Shown piece after piece: positions 43,054-51,705 of a stretch of 64,000 nt of DNA. Origin of the DNA: JBHJHP01 sp042219855 (GTDB taxonomy: Bacteria > Bacteroidota > Bacteroidia > Bacteroidales > UBA5342); the NCBI RefSeq assembly GCF_042219855.1, contig NZ_JBHJHP010000008.1:186001-250000 (forward strand), written 5' to 3'. Position 1 is the stretch's first letter; each line of letters starts with the position of its first letter. The position numbers and the translations under genes were made by a program. The notes beneath the pieces were generated by a model, which was given only the letters and a program-made list of their open reading frames with translations, made no database searches and was not told the origin of the DNA.

Positions 43054-44051
43054 TTCCCTTTGGGTTTGAAAACATAAAGGGAAGAAAGTGTCCATTTTGA
43101 AGGTTCATTTGCCACATCTTTTCTGGATAGAAAAAATGCAACGGTCAGGCCGGATATGATATGCCAGATGCCCCACCAGGCAGCTATCATTGCCATTCCT
43201 CCAAGTTGAAGTTCAGGTGGAAATATCTTAGGATTAAATATCAGTGCCAGTGCCAGTCCTGAGTTCTGGATACCGGTTTCAATGGTAATGGATCTTCTGC
43301 CCGGTCTGTTGATTTTGGCAATGGTGGAGATGCTGAACCCTGTAAGCAGTGCAAGGCCATTGTGAAGCAACACAATGAGAAAAATCAGGTGGATGTAATT
43401 TTGAAAGTGTTTAAAATTGGCAATCAGTGCTCCTGCTACAAATCCAAGAAAAATAATTATGCTGATAATACGCAATGGCGACTTAATTTTTTTGGTGATT
43501 TTAGGTAGATAATGAGCAAACAGTAATCCCAATATTAACGGAATCCCTAATAAAATAAAAACTGTTTTAAATACCTGAAAGATATCAATCTCTATTGGCC
43601 TGAGTATGCCTTCTGCTGCCACCTTACTGTAATAATCGATATACATACTGCCCCAGAATGAAAAGTTAAGCGGAGTCATGAAAATAGCAGCCAGGGTAGC
43701 GATGGCTGTCAGCGTGACTGATAATGCAGTATTGCCTTTTGCCATTGCAGAAATAAAATTAGAAATATTTCCGCCCGGACATGCTGCAACAAGTATCATT
43801 CCCAGGGCCACCGTAGGTGATGGTTTAAGTAATATGACCAGTAAGAATGTAAATGCTGGTAACGCAATGAACTGCGATATGATGCCTGTGATTACCTGTT
43901 TTGGGGTGTAAAACAGTTCTTTAAAATCTTTGAATTTTATTCCGAGAGCAACCCCGAACATAATTAGTGCCAGTGCAATGTTCATAATATCAACAGATCT
44001 GGCATTAAAATTTAAAACTACACTATCCAGTTGGCGTAACGATTCTTCCAT
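43050..44051 (-). CDS. Bile acid:sodium symporter family (BASS) transporter
   Basis: This 333-residue membrane protein has about 9-10 helices and starts at ATG 44051, which is preceded by an AGAGGG ribosome site; an ATG 30 bp upstream is also in frame. VAACPGGNISNFISAMAKGNTALSVTLT and ETGIQNSGLALALIF are the two crossing motifs of BASS transporters, which move organic anions with sodium. In bacteria the substrate is often unknown (pantoate, keto acids or similar). It is in an operon with a PlsC-like gene. Confidence 0.88.
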   Translation of the reverse strand: MEESLRQLDSVVLNFNARSVDIMNIALALIMFGVALGIKFKDFKELFYTPKQVITGIISQFIALPAFTFLLVILLKPSPTVALGMILVAACPGGNISNFISAMAKGNTALSVTLTAIATLAAIFMTPLNFSFWGSMYIDYYSKVAAEGILRPIEIDIFQVFKTVFILLGIPLILGLLFAHYLPKITKKIKSPLRIISIIIFLGFVAGALIANFKHFQNYIHLIFLIVLLHNGLALLTGFSISTIAKINRPGRRSITIETGIQNSGLALALIFNPKIFPPELQLGGMAMIAAWWGIWHIISGLTVAFFLSRKDVANEPSKWTLSSLYVFKPKGK

Positions 44052-44315
44052 CCCTCTTATCTTGTGAAAGTCAATAAACAAAAATCATAAAAATTATCAA
44101 CATTAAAAAATATTCTGTTATTATGTTGGTGCATAGTTGATTAATGTGAGTTCTGCGATGAGAATTGATATTTATACAATGATTCTGTTTTCTGCCGTTT
44201 ATGAATTATCTTGTTTTTTATGATGCATAAACAGGTTAAATATAAACATTTGATGGGGGATTATGTTATAAATTATAATCAAAACAATATTTATTGATAT
44301 AAATTATTAAAAATA

Positions 44316-44346
44316 TTTGGTCTTTTTATTACAATCCGTATATTTG
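44316..44346 (+). promoter_or_regulatory. Promoter of the leucine operon
   Basis: TTTG at 44316-44319 and TATATTTG at 44339-44346 match both elements of the Bacteroidota promoter (TTTG / TAnnTTTG) with a 19-bp spacer. Transcription should start near 44352, about 18 bases before the leader peptide ATG. The 230 bp upstream (44082-44315) is AT-rich and shows nothing else clear. Confidence 0.75.
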
Positions 44347-44369
44347 CATCGCTAAAATTAAATATAACA

Positions 44370-44435
44370 ATGAGACAAACAACAAACATTATCAACCTTC
44401 TTCTTGATATTCTAATTCTAGGTTATAAGAGTTGA
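44370..44435 (+). CDS. Leader peptide of the leucine operon attenuator (21 aa)
   Basis: The short frame encodes MRQTTNIINLLLDILILGYK followed by Ser and TGA. It has five Leu codons (three CTT in a row, two CTA) and four Ile codons within 11 residues. It lies 18 bases after the predicted transcription start and 335 bp before leuA. Its stop codon is inside the upstream arm of the antiterminator helix. This is the standard design of amino-acid attenuation: stalling for lack of charged tRNA-Leu or tRNA-Ile frees the antiterminator arm. The ORF is too short for usual gene finders. Confidence 0.85.
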   Translation: MRQTTNIINLLLDILILGYKS

Positions 44436-44480
44436 GGATGGTGAATAATGTATGTTTAATAATATAGGGCCATTCTCAAC
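44431..44480 (+). promoter_or_regulatory. Antiterminator helix of the leu attenuator
   Basis: GTTGAGGATGG at 44431-44441 pairs with CCATTCTCAAC at 44470-44480 over 11 consecutive positions (one G.T). The downstream arm shares 44470-44475 with the upstream arm of the terminator, so the two helices cannot coexist. A ribosome at the leader stop codon (44433-44435) would cover the upstream arm. Confidence 0.75.
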
Positions 44481-44493
44481 AGGATGGCCTTTT
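44467..44493 (+). terminator. Attenuator terminator of the leucine operon
   Basis: GGGCCATTC at 44467-44475 pairs with GGATGGCCT at 44482-44490 (nine pairs, two of them G.T) around a six-base loop, and TTTT follows at 44490-44493. It lies 31 bases after the leader stop codon and more than 200 bp before leuA. Confidence 0.75.
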
Positions 44494-44542
44494 CGATTGT
44501 TTAAGAGGTTTGTTATAATAGGAGGTATACCCTATTTGTATT

Positions 44543-44650
44543 ATGATGAGAACAAAACAGTTAAAAGAAGAGTTGATATTCATTAAGCAGATATTCAGGT
44601 TTGGTGAGTTCGGTAATAATTTACGACTCCCCTTGCGGGGTATGGAATAG
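44543..44650 (+). CDS. Possible 35-residue ORF between the attenuator and leuA
   Basis: A frame starting with two ATG codons encodes a basic 35-residue peptide (MMRTKQLKEELIFIKQIFRF...LRGME). An AGGAGG stands upstream but about 17 bases away, too far for a good ribosome site. I recognise no family. It may be chance, or a second control element of the leader. Confidence 0.2.
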   Translation: MMRTKQLKEELIFIKQIFRFGEFGNNLRLPLRGME

Positions 44651-44707
44651 GTTATTTTCAGGTGCGAATTATTAACAACTTTCAAATTAAGAAACAAATA
44701 ACTAATC

Positions 44708-46201
44708 ATGGATAATAACAGAGTTTATATTTTTGACACTACGTTGAGAGACGGAGAACAGGTGCCTGGTTGCCAGTTGAATACGATTGAAAAGATTGAA
44801 GTGGCAAAAGCACTTGAGGAACTTGGTGTGGATGTTATAGAGGCAGGTTTCCCTGTGTCAAGCCCGGGCGATTTTCAGTCGGTTGTGGAAATTTCAAAAG
44901 CCGTAAAAAATCCAACAATCTGTGCATTAACACGGGCCGTTAAAAAAGATATTGAGGTTGCTGCTGAAGCACTTAAATATGCAAAGAAAGGTAGAATTCA
45001 TACGGGAATAGGTACTTCACCTTACCACATTAAGTATAAACTTAATTCAAACGAGGACGAGATTCTTGAAAGAGCTGTTGAAGCGGTTAAATATGCAAAG
45101 AAATTTGTTGAAGATGTTGAATTCTATGCAGAAGATGCCGGCCGTTCCGATAATGTATACCTTGCAAAAGTGGTGGAAGCAGTTATTGCTGCCGGAGCTA
45201 CAGTAGTAAACATACCAGATACAACAGGGTATTGTCTGCCGGTTCAGTTTGGTGAAAAAATAAAGTTTTTGTTCGATAATGTGTCCAATATTGAAAGGGC
45301 AACGATCTCAACACATTGTCATAATGATTTGGGTATGGCAACTGCCAATACTGTTAGTGGTGTGATGAATGGAGCACGTCAGGTTGAGGTTACAATTAAC
45401 GGTATCGGTGAACGGGCCGGTAATACCTCTCTTGAAGAAGTTGTCATGACATTGAAAAGCCACGACCTGGGTCTGCATACTGAGATTGATACCAAGAAAA
45501 TTTATCAGACCAGCCGAATGGTTTCTTCATTAATGAATATGCCGGTTCAGCCTAATAAAGCTATTGTTGGTAGAAATGCTTTTGCCCACTCATCAGGTAT
45601 TCATCAGGACGGCGTTTTAAAACATCGTGAAAACTATGAGATTATCGATCCTGTTGAGGTAGGAATTAATGAATCTTCTATTGTCCTTACAGCCCGTTCC
45701 GGAAGAGCTGCATTAAAACACAGACTCGAAGTTTTAGGTTATACATTGGTTCAGGAGGAACTTGATAAGGTTTACCAGGAATTTTTGAACCTGGCTGATA
45801 AAAAGAAAAATATTACCGACGAGGATTTGTCAATCCTGATGGGAGAAAAAGCCCAGGGTCAGAAAAATATCAAACTTGATTTTCTCCAGGTAGTTAGTGG
45901 TAAAACAACGATTCCGATGGCTACGGTACGTCTTAACATTGAAGGTAAAATATACTCTGCCACTGAACCGGGAAACGGACCTGTTGATGCAGCTATAAAG
46001 GCTGTCAAAGAGATTGTGAAGAAAAATGCATTACTCGAAGAATTCCTTATACAGGCAATAACAAGAGGGAGTGACGACATTGGTAAAGTACACATGCAGC
46101 TGAAATTCAATAACAGGATTTATTACGGTTTTGGAGCTAATACCGATATCGTAACTGCTTCTGTAGAGGCTTATATTGATGCATTGAATAAGTTTAATTA
46201 A
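44708..46201 (+). CDS. leuA: 2-isopropylmalate synthase
   Basis: This 497-residue enzyme condenses acetyl-CoA with 2-ketoisovalerate, the first committed step to leucine. DTTLRDGEQ at 10-18 and STHCHNDLGMA with H203 and H205 supply the metal and substrate residues. The C-terminal 120 residues form the LeuA dimer/regulatory domain that binds leucine. It leads the five-gene leu operon, under an attenuator upstream. leuC starts 25 bp later. Confidence 0.95.
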   Translation: MDNNRVYIFDTTLRDGEQVPGCQLNTIEKIEVAKALEELGVDVIEAGFPVSSPGDFQSVVEISKAVKNPTICALTRAVKKDIEVAAEALKYAKKGRIHTGIGTSPYHIKYKLNSNEDEILERAVEAVKYAKKFVEDVEFYAEDAGRSDNVYLAKVVEAVIAAGATVVNIPDTTGYCLPVQFGEKIKFLFDNVSNIERATISTHCHNDLGMATANTVSGVMNGARQVEVTINGIGERAGNTSLEEVVMTLKSHDLGLHTEIDTKKIYQTSRMVSSLMNMPVQPNKAIVGRNAFAHSSGIHQDGVLKHRENYEIIDPVEVGINESSIVLTARSGRAALKHRLEVLGYTLVQEELDKVYQEFLNLADKKKNITDEDLSILMGEKAQGQKNIKLDFLQVVSGKTTIPMATVRLNIEGKIYSATEPGNGPVDAAIKAVKEIVKKNALLEEFLIQAITRGSDDIGKVHMQLKFNNRIYYGFGANTDIVTASVEAYIDALNKFN

Positions 46202-46226
46202 TACGGCAAGAAAATAATAATATAAA

Positions 46227-47627
46227 ATGGGAAAGACACTTTTTGATAAAATTTGGGATGCTCACGTGGTTTCTGAGGTAGAAAACGGACCAACGCAATT
46301 GTATATTGACCGTCATTTTGCACACGAAGTTACCAGCCCACAGGCATTCAATGGATTAAGAGAACGTGGTTTGAAGGTTTTACGTCCTGAAAAAACCATT
46401 GCCACTCCTGACCATAACGTTCCGACATGGGATCAGGATAAACCAATTAAAGATCCGATTTCAAGATACCAGGTTGAGACGCTGACTAAAAACTGCAATG
46501 AGTTTGGCATCACCCTGTATGGTTTGGGTAACGACCGTAATGGTATTGTTCATGTGGTTGGACCCGAAAACGGATATACCCTGCCCGGTATGACCATTGT
46601 TTGTGGTGACAGTCATACTTCAACCCATGGTGCATTTGGCACAATAGCCTTTGGAATAGGTACAAGTGAAGTGGAGATGGTTCTGGCTAGTCAGTGTATT
46701 CTTCAGCCAAGGCCCAAACGAATGCGTATAAATGTTGAAGGTGAGCTCTCAAAAGGAGTGACATCAAAAGATATTATTCTGTATATCATATCACAGATTT
46801 CTACCGGTGGTGCAACAGGTTATTTTGTGGAGTTTGCAGGGAGTGCTTTTCGCAGCCTGACTATGGAAGCCCGTATGACGGTATGTAATATGAGCATTGA
46901 AATGGGAGCACGTGGAGGTCTGATGGCTCCGGATGAGACCACATTTGCTTATCTGAAAGACAGACCATTCGGCCCCAAAGGTGAGGAATGGGATAAGTCG
47001 CTTGCCTACTGGAAAACATTGAAGTCGGATGATGATGCTGTGTTTGACAAGGAGCATAACTTTAAAGCCGTGGATATTGAGCCAATGATAACTTATGGTA
47101 CCAATCCCGGAATGGGTGTGGGTGTATCCGGTTCTATTCCTTCACTGGATTCAGTGGATAAGTCCGGACAGAAAACTTACCTGAAATCGCTGGATTATAT
47201 GGGATATAAACCAGGAGAACAGATGAAAGGAAAGAAAGTGGATTATGTTTTTGTAGGCTCATGTACAAATGGGCGTATTGAAGACCTCAGAACATTTGCA
47301 GCTTTCGTGGATGGAAAGAAAAAGGCGCCGGGTGTTGTAGCCTGGATAGTGCCGGGAAGCCGTCAGGTAGAAAAACAAGCCCAGGAGGAAGGATTGATTG
47401 AGATCATTGAAAAAGCGGGATTTCTGATGCGTCAACCCGGATGCTCTGCCTGTCTGGCTATGAATGACGATAAGATTCCTGCCGGAAAATATTCGGTTTC
47501 AACATCAAACAGAAATTTTGAAGGCCGTCAGGGACCTGGTGCACGTACAATGCTGGCTAGCGTACTTACAGCAGCTGCAGCAGCTGTAACCGGAGTGATA
47601 ACTGATCCGAGGGAATTAATGGATTGA
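46227..47627 (+). CDS. leuC: 3-isopropylmalate dehydratase, large subunit
   Basis: This 466-residue protein is the iron-sulfur subunit of isopropylmalate isomerase. Cluster ligands C346 (GSCTNGR), C406 and C409 (GCSAC) are present, as are VCGDSHTSTHGAFG at about 125-138 and NRNFEGRQGPGARTMLAS at the end. With LeuD it turns 2-isopropylmalate into the 3-isomer, and with a citramalate synthase it would also handle citramalate. It is a standard bacterial LeuC in length. Confidence 0.96.
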   Translation: MGKTLFDKIWDAHVVSEVENGPTQLYIDRHFAHEVTSPQAFNGLRERGLKVLRPEKTIATPDHNVPTWDQDKPIKDPISRYQVETLTKNCNEFGITLYGLGNDRNGIVHVVGPENGYTLPGMTIVCGDSHTSTHGAFGTIAFGIGTSEVEMVLASQCILQPRPKRMRINVEGELSKGVTSKDIILYIISQISTGGATGYFVEFAGSAFRSLTMEARMTVCNMSIEMGARGGLMAPDETTFAYLKDRPFGPKGEEWDKSLAYWKTLKSDDDAVFDKEHNFKAVDIEPMITYGTNPGMGVGVSGSIPSLDSVDKSGQKTYLKSLDYMGYKPGEQMKGKKVDYVFVGSCTNGRIEDLRTFAAFVDGKKKAPGVVAWIVPGSRQVEKQAQEEGLIEIIEKAGFLMRQPGCSACLAMNDDKIPAGKYSVSTSNRNFEGRQGPGARTMLASVLTAAAAAVTGVITDPRELMD

Positions 47628-47677
47628 TCAGAACACAATCTTTGATTTATTAGTATTCAATAGAAAAGAACATTAAA

Positions 47678-48274
47678 ATGGCTATAGAAAAAATAAATAT
47701 TGTAAAATCATCCTGTGTTCCGTTGCCGATTGAAAATGTGGACACGGACCAGATTATTCCTGCGCGCTTTCTTAAGGCAACTACCCGTGAGGGATTTGGT
47801 GATAATCTCTTCAGAGACTGGAGATATGACAGTAATGACAATCCTAAGCAGGATTTTGTATTAAATGATGCAACTTATTCCGGAGAGATACTTGTTGGAG
47901 GTAAAAACTTTGGCAGTGGTTCAAGTCGAGAACATGCAGCCTGGGCAATTGCAGGTTACGGGTTTAAAGTGGTTGTTTCAAGTTTCTTTGCAGACATTTT
48001 TAAAAACAATGCACTGAATAATGGGGTGCTGCCGGTTCAGGTCAGCGAGGAGTTTCTGAGCCGGATCTTCGAGGCTGTAGATAAAGATCCAAAGGCTGGT
48101 CTGACGGTCAACCTTCCGGATCAAACCATAACAATTGATGCCACCGGAGAAAGTGAATCTTTTGATATAAATGGTTACAAAAAGAATTGTTTGCTGAACG
48201 GATATGATGATATCGATTATCTTCTCAGCAATATGGATAAAATAAAAGCCTGGGAGGTATCAAGTTTTTATTGA
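47678..48274 (+). CDS. leuD: 3-isopropylmalate dehydratase, small subunit
   Basis: This 198-residue swivelling subunit of isopropylmalate isomerase has ENVDTDQIIPARFLK at about 19-33 and GGKNFGSGSSREHAAWAIAGYG, the substrate-binding loop. Length is typical. It lies 50 bp after leuC, and the next synthase gene follows 30 bp later, so the operon is continuous. Confidence 0.96.
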   Translation: MAIEKINIVKSSCVPLPIENVDTDQIIPARFLKATTREGFGDNLFRDWRYDSNDNPKQDFVLNDATYSGEILVGGKNFGSGSSREHAAWAIAGYGFKVVVSSFFADIFKNNALNNGVLPVQVSEEFLSRIFEAVDKDPKAGLTVNLPDQTITIDATGESESFDINGYKKNCLLNGYDDIDYLLSNMDKIKAWEVSSFY

Positions 48275-48304
48275 TTTATTTCTATCAGGCAAACAGAAAA
48301 AACG

Positions 48305-49825
48305 ATGAAACAGCAGGTTGAAATTATGGATACTACCCTGAGGGATGGAGAACAAACTTCAGGTGTATCGTTTTCGCAAAATGAAAAAACAACCATCGCA
48401 AGGATTTTACTTGAAGAGGTCAGGGTTGATCGTCTTGAAGTAGCTTCAGCAAAGGTGTCAGAAGGGGAGTTTAATGCTGTAAAACGTATTACAGGCTGGG
48501 CAGCTAACCATGGTTTTTTAGAAGCTATTGAGGTTTTGGGTTTTATTGACGGAAAAATTTCCGTGGACTGGATACGGGATGCCGGAGGTAAAGTTTTGAA
48601 CCTTCTGGCTAAAGGATCACTCAGGCACGTAACCCAACAGTTGCGTAAAACCCCTGAACAGCATATAGCAGATATTAAGAATACTATAAGCTATGCGAAC
48701 TCGCAGGGTATTCAGGTAAATATCTACCTGGAAGACTGGTCGAATGGGATGCTAAATTCACCGGAATATGTGTTTCAGATTGTTGAAGGGCTCAAAGATG
48801 AACCAATAAAACGGTTTATGCTGCCGGATACTCTGGGTGTTCTAAATCCTGACCAGACATTTGATTTCTGTTCACAAATGGTGGCGCGGTATCCTGATCT
48901 TCACTTCGATTTTCATGGCCATAACGACTACGATCTTGCTGCTGCAAATGCTTTCAGTGCAGTTAAGGCAGGGGTGAGTGGTTTGCATGGTACTGTTAAC
49001 GGCATGGGTGAAAGGGCAGGGAATGTTTCACTTTCAAGTTTGATCGGTGTGTTACATGATCAGTTAAAGGTCGGTACAAATCTTGATGAATCCAGAATCA
49101 CGAAGGTCAGCAAAATGGTAGAGACATTTTCAGGCATTCGCATACCTGCCAATAAGCCTCTGATTGGTGAGTTTGTGTTCACACAATGTGCAGGAATACA
49201 TGCTGACGGAGATAATAAGGATAATCTCTATTACAATGATCTGCTTCCTGAACGATTTGGCAGGACCCGTTCTTATGCGCTGGGAAAAACCTCTGGAAAG
49301 GCCAGTATTCAGAAAAATCTGGAAGAGTTGGGCATAGACCTGGATATCGAATCCCAGAAAAGAGTGACACAGCGGATTATTGAGTTAGGTGACAAAAAAG
49401 AACGCGTAACCAAAGAGGATCTTCCTTACATTATAGCAGACGTACTCGAAAGTGGAGAGCACGGTAGCAATATAGAGGTGATGAACTATTCATTATCCCT
49501 GACATACGGTCTGAAGCCTATTGCCAATGTTAAAATCAGAATCTACGATAAGGTTTATGAAGACAACAGCGCAGGTGATGGTCAGTACGATGCTTTTATG
49601 AAAACAGTGTGGAAAATATACAAACGGCTTAAAAAAGAACATCCGGTTCTTATGGATTATTCCGTTTCAATACCTCCGGGCGGTATGACTGATGCGCTTG
49701 TGGAAACCACTATTTTGTGGTCATACAACGACAGGGAATTTAAAACCCGTGGTCTTGATGTTGACCAGTCTGAGGCAGCTATTAAAGCGACTATTAAAAT
49801 GCTGAACCTCATAGAAACATTCTAA
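48305..49825 (+). CDS. Second isopropylmalate synthase-family enzyme, probably (R)-citramalate synthase-like
   Basis: This 506-residue protein has DTTLRDGEQTSG from residue 9, HFDFHGHNDYDLA, GERAGNVSLSSL, and a C-terminal LeuA-type regulatory domain from about 390. It differs clearly from the LeuA of the same operon: a longer catalytic domain with VLNLLAKGSLRHV and FHGHND in place of HCHND. Citramalate synthases (CimA) form (R)-citramalate from pyruvate and acetyl-CoA, and LeuCD and LeuB then lead to 2-ketobutyrate and isoleucine. Position between leuD and leuB suits that. A second isopropylmalate or another acyl synthase cannot be excluded. Confidence 0.75.
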   Translation: MKQQVEIMDTTLRDGEQTSGVSFSQNEKTTIARILLEEVRVDRLEVASAKVSEGEFNAVKRITGWAANHGFLEAIEVLGFIDGKISVDWIRDAGGKVLNLLAKGSLRHVTQQLRKTPEQHIADIKNTISYANSQGIQVNIYLEDWSNGMLNSPEYVFQIVEGLKDEPIKRFMLPDTLGVLNPDQTFDFCSQMVARYPDLHFDFHGHNDYDLAAANAFSAVKAGVSGLHGTVNGMGERAGNVSLSSLIGVLHDQLKVGTNLDESRITKVSKMVETFSGIRIPANKPLIGEFVFTQCAGIHADGDNKDNLYYNDLLPERFGRTRSYALGKTSGKASIQKNLEELGIDLDIESQKRVTQRIIELGDKKERVTKEDLPYIIADVLESGEHGSNIEVMNYSLSLTYGLKPIANVKIRIYDKVYEDNSAGDGQYDAFMKTVWKIYKRLKKEHPVLMDYSVSIPPGGMTDALVETTILWSYNDREFKTRGLDVDQSEAAIKATIKMLNLIETF

Positions 49826-49853
49826 CAGAATAACAGAAAGAAATATTTAACAG

Positions 49854-50924
49854 ATGAAATTAAACATTGCAGTTCTTCCCGGTGACGGGATTGGTCCTGA
49901 GATTATAGATCAGGCATTGAAAGTAACTAAGGCGGTTTGTGATAAATTCGGCCACGATTTATCCTATGAATTTGGAATCACCGGTGCATCGGCAATTGAT
50001 AAGGTGGGTGAACCCTATCCGGATGCCACACATGAGTTGTGTATGAATTCAGATGCCGTATTATTTGGCGCCATAGGAGATCCGAAATTTGATAACAATC
50101 CAAAAGCAACCGTTCGTCCCGAACAGGGTTTGCTACTGATGCGCAAAAAACTGGGCTTGTATGCCAATCTTCGTCCGGTAGTAACATTTCCATCCTTAAT
50201 ACATAAATCTCCGTTGCGGAAAGATCTGGTTGAGAATGCGGACTTTATGTGCATAAGGGAACTTACAGGTGGAATATATTTTGGTGAAAAGGGACGTTCT
50301 GAAGACCGTAATATGGCCTTCGATACAAATACCTACACAAGGGAAGAAATTGAGCGTATTATTCATCTGGGCTATGAATATGCCATGAAGCGCAATAAAA
50401 AGCTGACAATTGTTGATAAGGCGAATGTACTTGAAACTTCGCGTTTGTGGCGTGAAGTGGGGCAGGAGATTGCACCACAATACCCAGAGGTAAAAACAGA
50501 GTTTATGTTTGTAGATAATGCTGCCATGCAGATTATTCAATGGCCAAAGAATTTTGATGTGATGGTGACTGAAAACATGTTCGGTGATATTCTGACTGAT
50601 GAAGCATCAGTAATCACAGGTTCTTTAGGTATGTTACCGTCTGCTTCAATTGGTATACATACCAGTGTATTCGAACCCATTCATGGTTCTTATCCCCAGG
50701 CTGCGGGTAAAAATATTGCAAATCCCTTAGCCACAGTGCTTTCTGCAGCTATGATGTTTGAGTATGCCTTTAATCTGATGGATGAAGGTTCCCTGATTCG
50801 TGCGGCCGTTAATGCTTCGATGGATGCAGGCGTCGTAACTGAGGATATTGCGGAAGATAAATCAAAAGCCTCCGGAACCTCAGATGTTGGGGACTGGTTG
50901 GTAAGTTTTATTGAAAAATCGTAG
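49854..50924 (+). CDS. leuB: 3-isopropylmalate dehydrogenase
   Basis: This 356-residue NAD-dependent decarboxylating dehydrogenase has LPGDGIGPEI at 8-17, LLLMRKKLGLYANLRPV, RELTGGIYFGEKGR and VTENMFGDILTDEAS, all standard for LeuB. It oxidises 3-isopropylmalate to the keto acid before leucine, and in the citramalate route it would act on methylmalate. It is the last gene of the operon, and a strong terminator follows within 20 bp. Confidence 0.96.
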   Translation: MKLNIAVLPGDGIGPEIIDQALKVTKAVCDKFGHDLSYEFGITGASAIDKVGEPYPDATHELCMNSDAVLFGAIGDPKFDNNPKATVRPEQGLLLMRKKLGLYANLRPVVTFPSLIHKSPLRKDLVENADFMCIRELTGGIYFGEKGRSEDRNMAFDTNTYTREEIERIIHLGYEYAMKRNKKLTIVDKANVLETSRLWREVGQEIAPQYPEVKTEFMFVDNAAMQIIQWPKNFDVMVTENMFGDILTDEASVITGSLGMLPSASIGIHTSVFEPIHGSYPQAAGKNIANPLATVLSAAMMFEYAFNLMDEGSLIRAAVNASMDAGVVTEDIAEDKSKASGTSDVGDWLVSFIEKS

Positions 50925-50943
50925 TAATAAAATAAGAAAATGT

Positions 50944-50972
50944 AAAAAGCTGCCCGGTCAGGCAGCTTTTTT
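50944..50972 (+). terminator. Rho-independent terminator of the leu operon
   Basis: AAAAAGCTGCC (50944-50954) pairs perfectly with GGCAGCTTTTT (50961-50971) around a six-base loop, ending in a T run. It lies 20 bp after the leuB stop. Confidence 0.9.
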
Positions 50973-51025
50973 AGTAACTGTAATCACCCAAAAACCTGTT
51001 GAATCCTTATTCAACAAGGTGTATC

Positions 51026-51463
51026 TTAATGCTTTATAATTTTATATTTCTTAATCTGATCTTTAGATTTATATACGAACAGATAGCAAACATCACATTC
51101 GAACTCTTTGATCTCAATGCTTTCTTTCGGGTTCTTTATCTGTTGTTCCAGTAACGTTTTATTTTGTGCCTTTAAGAGAAATTTTAAATCTTCACTGCTC
51201 TTTCCAAAGGTAAGCAATGTAATGTTTTGCTTTATCGGATTCGGAAAAGCCGAAACCCTTACCGTATGCGTCTCTATGCTTTCCAGTGTTATGACCTCCA
51301 GTTCTCCCTGAACATATGTAGCTTTTGGAACCAGATTATTTGAAACCAAATCGTCTGCCGATACCACGGCGACTTCATCAACTTTTTCTTTATCCACAAC
51401 AAGGCTGCTCAGAGAAAGAAGAAGTGTGGCTGAAATTAGTGTAAAAAGTAGGAATGATTTCAT
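51026..51463 (-). CDS. Small secreted protein with a T9SS-type C-terminal domain
   Basis: This 145-residue protein has a signal peptide (MKSFLLFTLISATLLLSL, cut near residue 20). About 50 residues of no known family follow, then from about 72 a beta-rich segment that begins AFPNPIKQNITL and ends KYKIIKH, the shape of a type A T9SS sorting domain (a FPNP start, a Lys-rich end). The cargo is thus very short. Two Cys in ECDVCYLF might form a disulfide. It is probably carried to the surface by the type IX system and cut or anchored there. It is a single gene, convergent with leuB. Confidence 0.65.
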   Translation of the reverse strand: MKSFLLFTLISATLLLSLSSLVVDKEKVDEVAVVSADDLVSNNLVPKATYVQGELEVITLESIETHTVRVSAFPNPIKQNITLLTFGKSSEDLKFLLKAQNKTLLEQQIKNPKESIEIKEFECDVCYLFVYKSKDQIKKYKIIKH

Positions 51464-51658
51464 GGTATATTTTTTTCGATAAGAATTTATTTAAATGTTA
51501 TTGTAAATATAAAGAAAAATAAATTAAAATTAACAAAAAATAAACAATAAAATTAATAAATATTAAATATTGACTATTTAAATGGCTTTAAATATGAATT
51601 TTATCTGTATTGAGTTGTTGCCTCCAGTTGTTTTAAAACGAATTAACATAAATGAAAA

Positions 51659-51684
51659 AAAGAGGAATCGCAGGATTCCTCTTT
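51659..51684 (-). terminator. Rho-independent terminator of the MscS gene
   Basis: AAAGAGGAATC (51659-51669) and GATTCCTCTTT (51674-51684) are perfect inverted repeats around GCAG. On the minus strand the stem is followed by a T run. It lies 22 bp past the stop codon of the MscS gene. Confidence 0.85.
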
Positions 51685-51705
51685 ATATTTACACTGATCA
51701 TCATT

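Noticed and set aside
44476..44709. A 77-codon minus-strand frame upstream of leuA
   Set aside because: It covers the attenuator terminator and leader region of the leu operon, has no family features and lacks a plausible promoter.
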